Assembly: GCA_023428135.1 (NCBI GenBank)
Contig: JAEYZG010000016.1
Location: 186,001 to 250,000, forward strand
Length of the DNA: 64,000 bases
Source: Bacteroidota bacterium
GTDB taxonomy: Bacteria; Bacteroidota; Bacteroidia; Cytophagales; Cytophagaceae
Direction of reading: 5' to 3'
The notes beneath the pieces were generated by a model. The model did no database searches and was not told the origin of the DNA. It saw only the letters and a program-made list of their open reading frames with translations. Position numbers and translations under genes: made by a program. How positions within the stretch are numbered: the first letter of the stretch is position 1; each line of letters begins with the position of its first letter. Positions 41,077-49,847 of this stretch are shown here, piece by piece.

Positions 41077-43203
41077 ATGCACTTAGAACGGTTTTCATAC
41101 GACAACGCAATCGTCCGGAATTTTGCCTATGCAACAATGATCTGGGGAGTCATAGGAATGCTCGTCGGCCTCACGGTGGCACTTCAGCTAGCTTTCCCAG
41201 CTTTGAACTTCGGACTCGAGTTCACCACATTCGGTAGAATCAGGCCATTACACACTAATGCCGTAATCTTTGCCTTTGTAGGTAACGGAATTTTTACAGG
41301 TGTTTATTACTCCTTACAAAGACTCTGTAAAACAAGGATGTATAGTGACATGCTGAGCCAGATTAATTTTTGGGGATGGCAACTGATCATTCTTTCTGCA
41401 GTTCTTACATTACCTATGGGTTATACAACCAGTAAAGAATATGCTGAACTGGAATGGCCTATAGATATTGCAATTACTCTTATCTGGGTTGTTTTCGGAT
41501 GGAATATGTTTGCTACTATTCTTAAAAGAAGAGAGAAACACTTATATGTTGCCATCTGGTTTTACATCGGAACCTTCGTTACAGTAGCTGTATTACACAT
41601 CGTGAACTCATTCGAGCTTCCGGTAACTTTTATGAAAAGTTATTCCTGGTATGCAGGTGTTCAGGATGCTCTCGTTCAATGGTGGTATGGACATAATGCA
41701 GTTGCATTCTTTCTGACAACTCCTTATCTGGGACTTATGTATTATTTCGTTCCGAAAGCTGCGAACAGACCAGTATATTCCTACAGACTTTCAATCATAC
41801 ACTTCTGGGCACTAATTTTCCTTTATATCTGGGCCGGTCCTCACCACTTATTATATACAGCACTTCCAGACTGGGCACAATCTCTTGGTGTCGTATTTTC
41901 AATAATGCTTATAGCTCCTTCATGGGGTGGCATGCTCAATGGTTTACTTACTCTGAGAGGTGCCTGGGATAAAGTACGTGAAGATGTCGTTCTTAAGTTT
42001 ATGGTGGTAGCTTTAACATGTTATGGTATGGCTACATTTGAAGGTCCGATGCTTTCCCTTAAAAATGTAAATGCTATAAGTCACTTTACTGACTGGACAG
42101 TAGCACACGTACATATCGGAGGTTTGGGCTGGAATGGATTCTTGACTTTTGGCATGTTATACTGGCTATTCCCTAAACTATTCAGAGTAGAACTATATTC
42201 AAAAAGATTGGCCAACTTCCATTTCTGGATTGGTTCTTTAGGAATCATATTCTATGCACTTCCTATGTACTGGGCTGGTTTTGCTCAAAGTTTGATGTGG
42301 AAGGAGTTTACAGCAGATGGACTATTAGCATATCCTAACTTTCTTGAAACTGTAACCCAGATAAAAACAATGTACATGCTCAGAGCCTTGGGAGGTGCTA
42401 TGTTCATAGTAGGTACAGTTGTGATGTGTTATAATTTATTTATGACAGCTAAACAAGGATCATTCGTCGCAAACGAAGACGCTGAGGCTCCTGCAATACA
42501 TAAAGACGCGAAAGAAGAAAAGGAACACTGGCACAGATTGATTGAGCGCAGGCCTGTTCAGATGATGGTGCTAAGCCTTGTAGTTATACTGATAGGTGGA
42601 ATTGTAGAGATGATACCGACTTTCCTCGTTAAATCAAATATTCCTACTATTGCAAGTGTAAAACCTTATACACCTCTGGAATTGCAGGGAAGAGACATTT
42701 ATATCAAAGAAGGATGTAATAACTGTCACTCTCAAATGGTTCGCCCATTCAGATCAGAGACGGAGAGATATGGAGAATATTCCAAAGCAGGTGAATTTAT
42801 TTATGATCACCCACATCTTTGGGGCTCAAAGAGGACAGGACCCGATATTCACAGAGTAGGAGGTAAATATCCAGACTCATGGCATTACAATCACATGCTT
42901 GATCCGGAAAGTATGTCTCCTGGTTCCATCATGCCTCCGTATCCATGGTTGTTTGAATATGAGATAGATACTAATTCTACTCCAGGAAAAATTACAGCCA
43001 TGAGACAATTGGGGGTTCCTTATCCAAAGGGTTATGAAGCTCAGGCTAATGAAGATCTTAGAAAACAGGCAAATGAAATTTCAGAAAGACTTAAAGAGTC
43101 TGGTGTTAAAACCAAGAGTGAGAAAGAAATCATAGCACTGATTGCTTATTTACAAAGATTAGGCACTGATATTAAAGCAAAACCATTAGCTCAGGATAAC
43201 TGA
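41077..43203 (+). CDS. ccoN: cbb3 cytochrome oxidase subunits I and II fused (CcoN-CcoO)
   Basis: 708 residues. The CcoN part (about 1-470) has about twelve helices and all heme-copper histidines: LHTNAVIF (low-spin heme), WWYGHNAVAF and GPHHLLYT (CuB), and AHVHIGGLGWNG (hemes). A linker helix (about 490-515) leads to a CcoO-type domain with one c-heme site Cys547-x2-Cys550-His551 in GCNNCHSQMVRPF. The methionine ligand is probably in GSIMPPYPW. The fusion of both subunits is typical of Bacteroidota. It reduces oxygen to water with high affinity and pumps protons. Confidence 0.96.
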   Translation: MHLERFSYDNAIVRNFAYATMIWGVIGMLVGLTVALQLAFPALNFGLEFTTFGRIRPLHTNAVIFAFVGNGIFTGVYYSLQRLCKTRMYSDMLSQINFWGWQLIILSAVLTLPMGYTTSKEYAELEWPIDIAITLIWVVFGWNMFATILKRREKHLYVAIWFYIGTFVTVAVLHIVNSFELPVTFMKSYSWYAGVQDALVQWWYGHNAVAFFLTTPYLGLMYYFVPKAANRPVYSYRLSIIHFWALIFLYIWAGPHHLLYTALPDWAQSLGVVFSIMLIAPSWGGMLNGLLTLRGAWDKVREDVVLKFMVVALTCYGMATFEGPMLSLKNVNAISHFTDWTVAHVHIGGLGWNGFLTFGMLYWLFPKLFRVELYSKRLANFHFWIGSLGIIFYALPMYWAGFAQSLMWKEFTADGLLAYPNFLETVTQIKTMYMLRALGGAMFIVGTVVMCYNLFMTAKQGSFVANEDAEAPAIHKDAKEEKEHWHRLIERRPVQMMVLSLVVILIGGIVEMIPTFLVKSNIPTIASVKPYTPLELQGRDIYIKEGCNNCHSQMVRPFRSETERYGEYSKAGEFIYDHPHLWGSKRTGPDIHRVGGKYPDSWHYNHMLDPESMSPGSIMPPYPWLFEYEIDTNSTPGKITAMRQLGVPYPKGYEAQANEDLRKQANEISERLKESGVKTKSEKEIIALIAYLQRLGTDIKAKPLAQDN

Positions 43204-43211
43204 TTCTCGTT

Positions 43212-43418
43212 ATGTTAAAATTTGTAAAATATCATATGGCATCCATTACAGATATAGAAATATTTCCTATCATCTCGTTTGTCATATTTTTTCTGTTCTT
43301 TCTTGGAGTGTTGATGCTCGTTTTCAGATCAGACAAGAAATTAATGTCTAAAATGGAGCAGATGCCTCTGGAAGACTCAATCTTAGCTAATAGAGAAAAC
43401 AATGAAGAGAATATTTAA
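43212..43418 (+). CDS. ccoQ: Small cbb3 subunit CcoQ-like
   Basis: 68 residues with one membrane helix (about 20-40, FPIISFVIFFLFFLGVLMLVF) and a charged tail. The position between CcoN-O and CcoP identifies it. It stabilises the oxidase complex. It lies eight bases after the CcoN-O stop. Confidence 0.85.
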   Translation: MLKFVKYHMASITDIEIFPIISFVIFFLFFLGVLMLVFRSDKKLMSKMEQMPLEDSILANRENNEENI

Positions 43419-43431
43419 AGATTTTATCAAT

Positions 43432-44247
43432 ATGAAATCCATACTTTCCCTGCTTTTAGTTTTAAGTCCGTTTATTTCAAAAGCTGATGCTGCTTCAGCA
43501 GCTCCTCAGTCAGCGGATATGTTCAGTATCGTAATACTGGTGATACTTGTATTGATAACTCTTGTTCTTCTGTATATACTTTTTTCATTAAAAGTATTTC
43601 TGGATCATGCCAAACCCAAATCCTCTGCAGAGCCGGTAATGGCAGGACTTTTAAAGAAGCTTACAGATACTGTTCCTTTAGATCAGGAAGAAAGTATTCT
43701 TACTGACCACGTTTACGATGATATCAGAGAACTAGACAATAATCTTCCTCCTTGGTGGAAATACATGTTCTATGCAACCATTGTTTTTTCCTTTGTATAC
43801 ATCTACTATTATCATTTTAACGAAAATGGGCAGTTGCAAATAGAAGAATACACTCAGGAACTGGCTGTTGCAGAAAAGGAGAAAGAAGCATATATGAAAC
43901 TTGCAGCAAATAGCATAGATGAAACCAATGTTAAAATGGCAGATATAAAAGGTATTGAAAAAGGAAAAGGTCTGTACCAGCAAAACTGTGCTGCTTGTCA
44001 TGGTGCATCAGGAGAAGGAGGAGTAGGGCCGAATCTGACAGACCCTTACTGGATGCATGGTGGTGGAGTAAAGAATGTCTTTAAATCTATTAAATACGGC
44101 ATACCTCAGAAGGGAATGATATCATGGAAGGCACAGCTAAGTCCTTCCGCAATTCAGGAAGTGGCTAGTTACATTATAAGCATTCAGGGGAGTAATCCGG
44201 CAAATGCAAAAGACCCTCAGGGAGATAAGTACGAGGGGGAAGACTAA
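43432..44247 (+). CDS. ccoP: cbb3 subunit III, mono-heme CcoP
   Basis: 271 residues from the ATG at 43432, which opens with a signal-like segment MKSILSLLLVLSPFISKADA; an ATG at 43402 would overlap ccoQ and add ten residues. A membrane helix (about 38-56) and a second (about 115-135) precede a single c-type heme site CAACH at 186-190, with a likely Met ligand in PQKGMISWKAQL. Proteobacterial CcoP has two hemes; one is the usual Bacteroidota form. It donates electrons to the oxidase. Confidence 0.92.
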   Translation: MKSILSLLLVLSPFISKADAASAAPQSADMFSIVILVILVLITLVLLYILFSLKVFLDHAKPKSSAEPVMAGLLKKLTDTVPLDQEESILTDHVYDDIRELDNNLPPWWKYMFYATIVFSFVYIYYYHFNENGQLQIEEYTQELAVAEKEKEAYMKLAANSIDETNVKMADIKGIEKGKGLYQQNCAACHGASGEGGVGPNLTDPYWMHGGGVKNVFKSIKYGIPQKGMISWKAQLSPSAIQEVASYIISIQGSNPANAKDPQGDKYEGED

Positions 44248-44271
44248 GATATCTATAATATCATTACCAAA

Positions 44272-45690
44272 ATGGAAAAGTCTGATTTAACAAATCTAAA
44301 CCAGGATAAGTCATTCAGAGACTCTATCTCTACCGTTGACAAGTCCGGTAAAAGGATCTGGCTCTATCCAAAAAACTCTAAAGGAAGACTAACGAATTAC
44401 CGCAACTTACTTTCTTTACTGTTTATAGGAATGATGATAGCCGGAACCTTCATTAAAATTGACGGAGAACCGCTGCTTCTTTTGAATATAGTTGAAAGGA
44501 AGTTTATCATTTTGGGAAAGATATTCTGGCCACAGGACTTTCATATATTTCTTCTGATCATGATAGCTTTTGTTGTCTTCATAGGAATATTTACAATGGT
44601 TTATGGAAGAGTCTTTTGCGGGTGGATTTGTCCTCAGACCATATTCATGGAGTCCGTTTTCCGCAAAATAGAATATTGGATAGAAGGTGACTGGAAAACA
44701 AGAGATGCTCTTGACAAAGCGCCTCTTACCACTGAAAAGATATTTAAAAAGGTATCAAAGCATTTCATTTTCTTCAGTATCTCATTCCTGATAGCCAGTA
44801 TATTTCTAAGTTATATCCTGGGAGTTGAAAAGGTAATGAAGCTCATGCATGAAAATCCATCAAACCATCCAGGACTGTTTACTGCACACCTAGTATTTTC
44901 ATTTGCTTTCTACTTGGTCTTTTCAAGAATAAGAGAGCAGGTATGCACAACGATTTGTCCTTACGGAAGATTACAAGGAGTATTATTGGATAAGAACTCT
45001 CTGATCGTTGCCTATGATTATGTAAGAGGTGAAAAACGTGGAAAATTAAAAGCAAAAGAATCACGCAAGGAAGCTGGAAAAGGAGATTGTATTGATTGCA
45101 ATCAGTGTGTAAATGTATGTCCTATGGGGATTGATATAAGAAATGGAACCCAGATGGAATGCACTAATTGTACAGCCTGTATCGATGCCTGCAATTTTAT
45201 GATGCGCAATGTCGGCTTACAGGAAGGGCTTATCAGAATGGACTCGGAGGAAGGTATTGCCAATAGTAAGCCTTTTAAAATTACTACAAGAATTGCAGTA
45301 TATACTTCAGTATTGTTGGTTCTGATCGGTTTTATATTCGCCTTATTATTAATGAGGACGGATATAGAGACCAGTATCTTGCGTACTCCGGGAGTATCTT
45401 TTCAGGAGCTTCCTGATAATAAAGTGAGCAATCTCTATAATATTAAAATGATTAACAAGACAAGCAAAGAGATTAAAGTAAAGATAAAAGTTTTATCCGA
45501 GAATGGGGAAATAAAACTTGTTGGTAAAGAGCCGGTAATTCCTTCTCAGGGGACAGCAGAGACTGCCGCATTTATTGTACTGAGTAAGGCTGATATAACA
45601 AAAGTAAAAACAAAAATAAAAATCGGTGTCTACTCAGATGGTAAAGAGCTTGAAACTTTAACAACAAGCTTCATAGGACCTATGAACTGA
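44272..45690 (+). CDS. ccoG: cbb3 accessory ferredoxin CcoG
   Basis: 472 residues. Five membrane helices with cysteine motifs CGWICPQTIFMESVF and CTTICPYGRLQ at the membrane face. A soluble ferredoxin domain carries CIDCNQCVNVCP and CTNCTACIDAC, giving two [4Fe-4S] clusters, and the C-terminus has a beta-sandwich domain of the FixG family. It is proposed to reduce copper for oxidase assembly. It follows ccoP with a 24-base gap in the standard order. Confidence 0.94.
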   Translation: MEKSDLTNLNQDKSFRDSISTVDKSGKRIWLYPKNSKGRLTNYRNLLSLLFIGMMIAGTFIKIDGEPLLLLNIVERKFIILGKIFWPQDFHIFLLIMIAFVVFIGIFTMVYGRVFCGWICPQTIFMESVFRKIEYWIEGDWKTRDALDKAPLTTEKIFKKVSKHFIFFSISFLIASIFLSYILGVEKVMKLMHENPSNHPGLFTAHLVFSFAFYLVFSRIREQVCTTICPYGRLQGVLLDKNSLIVAYDYVRGEKRGKLKAKESRKEAGKGDCIDCNQCVNVCPMGIDIRNGTQMECTNCTACIDACNFMMRNVGLQEGLIRMDSEEGIANSKPFKITTRIAVYTSVLLVLIGFIFALLLMRTDIETSILRTPGVSFQELPDNKVSNLYNIKMINKTSKEIKVKIKVLSENGEIKLVGKEPVIPSQGTAETAAFIVLSKADITKVKTKIKIGVYSDGKELETLTTSFIGPMN

Positions 45691-45721
45691 CAACTTTATA
45701 CATCAACTAAATATTAAAAAG

Positions 45722-46156
45722 ATGAGCTGGGGATACAGAATTACAATACTAACACTGGGCTTTGTTTGTTTCATGGTCTTTTTGGTCATCAGTGCATTCA
45801 GACAGGACTTTGATCTTGTTACAGAAGATTACTATGGAAAGGAACTGCAGTTTCAAAATCAGATTGAAAAGCAAAGTAATCAGATGCAATTAAAAGATAC
45901 CCTAAGCTGTATTGTATCAGATAATAATGTAATTATAAAATTTCCTGATGAACTAATACAGAATAACATAACCGGTGAAGTATTATTCTTCAGGCCTTCA
46001 GATGCTGAGAAAGATGTTAAAAGGCTTATCAATTCCCAAAATGGAGTGGAGGTCTTCAAAAAGGAATTGTTTCAGAAAGGATATTATAAAGTGCAGGTGG
46101 ATTATAGTTCTGGGGGGAAGAAGTATTACTACGAAAAGTCAATCATAATAGGTTAG
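45722..46156 (+). CDS. ccoH: cbb3 accessory protein CcoH/FixH
   Basis: 144 residues: one N-terminal membrane helix (about 8-28), the FixH-type segment DFDLVTEDYYGKELQFQNQIE, and a beta-rich domain ending YYKVQVDYSSGGKKYYYEKS. CcoH associates with CcoP during assembly. It follows ccoG and precedes the SafE-type gene by four bases, as in other Bacteroidota clusters. Confidence 0.88.
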   Translation: MSWGYRITILTLGFVCFMVFLVISAFRQDFDLVTEDYYGKELQFQNQIEKQSNQMQLKDTLSCIVSDNNVIIKFPDELIQNNITGEVLFFRPSDAEKDVKRLINSQNGVEVFKKELFQKGYYKVQVDYSSGGKKYYYEKSIIIG

Positions 46157-46160
46157 TATT

Positions 46161-46853
46161 ATGTTTTATGCTGCATTTATAATAGGGCTTGTAAGCAGTC
46201 TCCATTGCCTGGGTATGTGTGGGCCATTAGCCTTTGCTTTGCCTGTAAGAACAACTAATAAGTGGAATAAGCTGTTAAAATATCTCTTGTATAACTTTGG
46301 GAGAATACTTACATATGCTTCATTTGGATTAGTATCCGGGCTTATTGGTAAAGGGTTTGTAGCTGTTGGTCTGCAGAAAATGCTCTCTATAAGTGCAGGG
46401 ATTCTTATTATAGCAGCAATCATTATCATTTACAACCCAATTAAAATTGGCTTATTCAATCAAATATTCAATTCTCTGAATCAAAAAGTAAAAACAGGGT
46501 TTCAAAAGTATTTTCAGAAATCAAGCTTTACTTCATTATTTACATTGGGGATTTTAAATGGCTTACTACCGTGTGGTGTTGTATATATAACCCTGTTAAG
46601 TGCAATTGCAACAGGAGATTCAATTTCTGGTGCAGCCTACATGATGTTGTTTGGATTAGGCACTATGCCTATGATGCTCGCAGTGGGACTGACAGGAAAC
46701 ATTTTAAGGGGAAAAATAAAACCCGTCTTTTTTAAGGTCATACCATTGATAGGATGTATAGTTGGAGTGATGCTTGTTATGAGAGGGTTAAATACCAGCG
46801 TATCTTCAAACGGTGCAGAACGCAGTTGTTGTCACAGTCAAACTTGTCACTAA
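46161..46853 (+). CDS. SafE/DsbD-like membrane protein of the cbb3 cluster
   Basis: 230 residues with about six membrane helices. The opening contains SSLHCLGMCGPLAFALP, whose His-x-x-x-Met-Cys residues are typical of copper-related SafE-type proteins in cbb3 clusters, and the third helix region has GILNGLLPCGVVYITL. The tail ends SCCHSQTCH, a Cys/His-rich patch that could bind copper. It lies four bases after ccoH and four before hemN, so it is in one transcript. A role in copper delivery is inferred. Confidence 0.82.
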   Translation: MFYAAFIIGLVSSLHCLGMCGPLAFALPVRTTNKWNKLLKYLLYNFGRILTYASFGLVSGLIGKGFVAVGLQKMLSISAGILIIAAIIIIYNPIKIGLFNQIFNSLNQKVKTGFQKYFQKSSFTSLFTLGILNGLLPCGVVYITLLSAIATGDSISGAAYMMLFGLGTMPMMLAVGLTGNILRGKIKPVFFKVIPLIGCIVGVMLVMRGLNTSVSSNGAERSCCHSQTCH

Positions 46854-46857
46854 AAAA

Positions 46858-48225
46858 ATGGACATGGATCAAAATAATCTTATCAGGAAATACAATGTGC
46901 CAGGGCCAAGGTATACCAGTTATCCGACTGTGCCATACTGGGACAATGATTTGTTCAATCAAGAGAAATGGCAGGATGAAATTTTCAAATCATTTGGTGG
47001 TGATAATGAGGAGGTAAGCCTGTATGTCCATCTTCCATATTGTGAAAGTCTTTGCACATTTTGTGGATGCAATACAAGGATTACTGTAAATCATGATGTG
47101 GAGATTCCATATATCAATACAGTTTTAAAAGAATGGGCCTTGTATTTAAAGCTCATGAAAAAAATTCCGGTTATTAAAGAAATTCATTTAGGTGGTGGTA
47201 CACCAACATTCTTCAAGCCAGAGAATCTCAAAAAGCTTATCGATGGAATACTTGATACCTGTTCAACAGCACCGGACGCAGAGTTTGGATTTGAAGGACA
47301 TCCTAATAATACAACGGAGCAACATCTAAAGACACTTTATAATTTAGGATTCAGAAGGGTAAGTTTTGGAATACAGGATTTTGATCCAATCGTTCAACAT
47401 GCTATTCATCGCATTCAGACATTTGAAAGTGTTAAAACTGTTACAGAAACAGCAAGGGCAATTGGGTACACTTCGATAGGATATGATATAATATATGGTT
47501 TGCCATTTCAGACCCTCAGAGGAATAGAAGATACAGCTCAAAAAGTAAGGCAATTGAAGCCGGACCGCATTGCATTCTATAGTTATGCGCATGTTCCATG
47601 GATCAAGCCAGGACAGAGAAAGTTTTCAGAAGTTGATCTGCCTTCAGATGAAGCTAAAAGGAACTTATATGAAAGAGGAAGAGATCTATTGGAGCAAAGT
47701 GGGTATATAGAGATTGGAATGGATCACTTTGCCTTAAAATCAGATTCTTTATATAAAGCCTCTGTTAATAAAACTTTGCACAGAAACTTTATGGGGTACA
47801 CCAGCCAATATACTTCAAGGCTGATAGGACTTGGCGTTTCTTCTATCAGCGATCTTTGGGGCGCATATGCTCAGAATGTTAAAGTCGTGGAAGATTATAT
47901 AGCTAAAGTAAACGAAGGTAAAATCCCGGTGTTTAAAGGTCATATTCTTAGCAATCAGGATATGATCTTAAGACAGCATATACTCAATATCATGTGTAAG
48001 TTTTATACCAGCTGGTCTTCTCCCGGAGAACAATCGGTAGGCTTGTATGATGGCATTGGCAGAATGAAGGAACTGGAGCAGGATGACCTTATCAGATTTG
48101 GATTATATTCTCTCGAAGTGACTGAAAAAGGAAAGCCGTTCATGAGAAATATATGCATGGCTCTTGATGCAAGGATGCATGCAACAATAACAACTAAAGA
48201 AGTAAAATTTTCTAAGGTAGTATAA
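46858..48225 (+). CDS. hemN: Oxygen-independent coproporphyrinogen III oxidase
   Basis: 455 residues. Radical SAM enzyme of heme synthesis that decarboxylates coproporphyrinogen III without oxygen. The cluster cysteines are Cys62, Cys66 and Cys69 in LPYCESLCTFCGCNTRI, followed by HLGGGTPTFFKPENL. The MDQNNLIRKYNVPGPRYTSYPT start matches true HemN. The frame stays open upstream within the previous gene, so I start at 46858, four bases after its stop. Placed with the cbb3 genes, it secures heme supply under low oxygen. Confidence 0.95.
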   Translation: MDMDQNNLIRKYNVPGPRYTSYPTVPYWDNDLFNQEKWQDEIFKSFGGDNEEVSLYVHLPYCESLCTFCGCNTRITVNHDVEIPYINTVLKEWALYLKLMKKIPVIKEIHLGGGTPTFFKPENLKKLIDGILDTCSTAPDAEFGFEGHPNNTTEQHLKTLYNLGFRRVSFGIQDFDPIVQHAIHRIQTFESVKTVTETARAIGYTSIGYDIIYGLPFQTLRGIEDTAQKVRQLKPDRIAFYSYAHVPWIKPGQRKFSEVDLPSDEAKRNLYERGRDLLEQSGYIEIGMDHFALKSDSLYKASVNKTLHRNFMGYTSQYTSRLIGLGVSSISDLWGAYAQNVKVVEDYIAKVNEGKIPVFKGHILSNQDMILRQHILNIMCKFYTSWSSPGEQSVGLYDGIGRMKELEQDDLIRFGLYSLEVTEKGKPFMRNICMALDARMHATITTKEVKFSKVV

Positions 48226-48371
48226 AACCTCATCCCTAACCCTCTCCTGAAGGAGAAGGGAACAGTTTACGAAAATAAAATATCAATTATAACAGACATT
48301 TAACTGCAAAATCAATATTAACAGGTGCATCAAAGTTCCTCTCCTTTAGGAGAGGGATTTAGGGTGAGGTT
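48226..48371. repeat. 146-bp MITE-like element with ~37-bp terminal inverted repeats
   Basis: Left arm 48226-48262 and right arm 48335-48371 are near-perfect reverse complements, each opening aacctca and containing a ccctctcct/aggagagg palindrome. The middle is AT-rich and non-coding. The left end touches the hemN TAA stop. No target duplication is obvious. Confidence 0.75.
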
Positions 48372-48412
48372 CTTTACCCTTTAATTTAAATTGAATTATT
48401 AAACTTAACTAT

Positions 48413-49159
48413 ATGATTATATTGTATTTCTTTCTGGCGCACTGGTACCTTTCTTTGTTTGCCCAGACATTCTTTCTCCACAGGTATGCAGCTCATCAAA
48501 TGTTTACTATGAGCAAAACCTGGGAAAAAGTATTTTACGTGATGACCTTCATATTCCAGGGATCGTCTTATTTAAGTCCGTATGCATACGGTGTTATGCA
48601 CAGATTGCATCATGCATATGCCGATACGGATAAAGATCCACATTCACCTTCATATTCCAGAAATCTTTTTGATATGATGTGGAAGACAAAAAATATTTAT
48701 AATGATGTTTTAAACCATAGAGCAAATATTGAAGCAAAATTTACCAAAGGTGTGCCATACTGGGGATTTATAGAAAAGATCGGTGATACGTGGGCTGTTA
48801 GGATTGGATGGGGAGTGCTTTATACTCTCGTTTATATGGAATTTGCCACTGAATGGTGGATGTATTTGTTGTTACCGATCCACTATTTAATGGGACCAGT
48901 ACATGGAGCAATCATCAATTGGTTTGCACATAAATTCGGATATGTAAATTTCAAAGTATCTGATACAGCTAAGAATTTACTTCCATTTGATTTTCTTATG
49001 ATGGGAGAGAGTTATCATAACAATCATCATAAACTTGGAGGAAGAGCAAACTTTGGAGTCAAATGGCATGAGTTCGATCCAACTTATCCGGTTATAAAGC
49101 TCCTCAACTTTCTTGGAGTAATAAAACTTAAACTGAATAACGACTTAAACTATATGTGA
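48413..49159 (+). CDS. Acyl-CoA/fatty-acid desaturase
   Basis: 248 residues, membrane-embedded di-iron enzyme that inserts a double bond in fatty acyl chains. The three histidine boxes are HRYAAH (23-28), HRLHH (63-67) and HNNHH (202-206). Four hydrophobic helices flank them. It may adjust membrane fluidity and needs oxygen and ferredoxin or cytochrome b5-like electron donors. It overlaps nothing, but a trHb gene starts one base after its stop, so the two should be cotranscribed. Confidence 0.9.
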   Translation: MIILYFFLAHWYLSLFAQTFFLHRYAAHQMFTMSKTWEKVFYVMTFIFQGSSYLSPYAYGVMHRLHHAYADTDKDPHSPSYSRNLFDMMWKTKNIYNDVLNHRANIEAKFTKGVPYWGFIEKIGDTWAVRIGWGVLYTLVYMEFATEWWMYLLLPIHYLMGPVHGAIINWFAHKFGYVNFKVSDTAKNLLPFDFLMMGESYHNNHHKLGGRANFGVKWHEFDPTYPVIKLLNFLGVIKLKLNNDLNYM

Positions 49160-49160
49160 T

Positions 49161-49541
49161 ATGGTAACCGACCAATTAAAGGATATTACATCTGAAGAAG
49201 ATGTAAAACTTATGGTAAATTCCTTTTATGAAAAGGTGAACAAAGATGAATTGTTGTCTTATGTTTTCAATGACTTTTCAAAGGTTAACTGGGAGAAACA
49301 CCTTCCTAAAATGTACCAGTTCTGGAATTATCTTTTATTAGGAATTCCAGAATATAAAGGCCGTCCATTTCCCGTTCATACTCAGTTGCCCGTTGAATCC
49401 AAGCACTTCGATATGTGGCTTCGACTATTTAAGGTCAATATAGATGAGCAGTTTTCAGGGCCAGTTGCGGACATGGCAAAAGTAAAAGGAGAGCAGATAG
49501 CTCTTACATTTCAATATAGAATGGGACTTCTGGAGGACTAA
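49161..49541 (+). CDS. Group III truncated haemoglobin
   Basis: 126 residues. Segments VNSFYEKVNKDELLSYVF, FWNYLLLGIPEYKGRPFPVH and SKHFDMWLRLFKVNIDE match group III (CtrHb-like) globins; the KHFDMW His is the likely proximal ligand. Such globins bind oxygen or nitric oxide tightly. Placed one base after the desaturase and next to the cbb3 genes, it could deliver oxygen or protect the oxidase, which is inference. Confidence 0.88.
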   Translation: MVTDQLKDITSEEDVKLMVNSFYEKVNKDELLSYVFNDFSKVNWEKHLPKMYQFWNYLLLGIPEYKGRPFPVHTQLPVESKHFDMWLRLFKVNIDEQFSGPVADMAKVKGEQIALTFQYRMGLLED

Positions 49542-49565
49542 GGGGACATCATTTTTTGAACTTTT

Positions 49566-49602
49566 AAAGCCAATCTATAAAAGGATTGGCTTTTGGTTTT
49601 TT
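49566..49602 (+). terminator. Rho-independent terminator
   Basis: Arms aaagccaatc (49566-49575) and gattggcttt (49584-49593) with an 8-base loop, then a T-rich tract. It ends the desaturase/globin transcript. The remaining ~245 bases to 49847 are AT-rich with nothing recognised. Confidence 0.75.
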
Positions 49603-49847
49603 ATTAGGCTTTTATTGATTTTTTTATTATTATCAATAGAGTAAAATACTCTTTGACGATATTTTCATATATAGTCAGTTTTCCTTGTTTTTAAAATGTA
49701 ATTTTTTGCATAATTTCAATTCTGGAGATAGTCAATTTTTGAAATGCCTATATAAGATCATTTAAACAGACAGTTATATATATTATTTTTTTTTTGAAAT
49801 TTTATTGTATCTCTCTAACCTTCAATTTCGTTAGTGTAAATTATATC

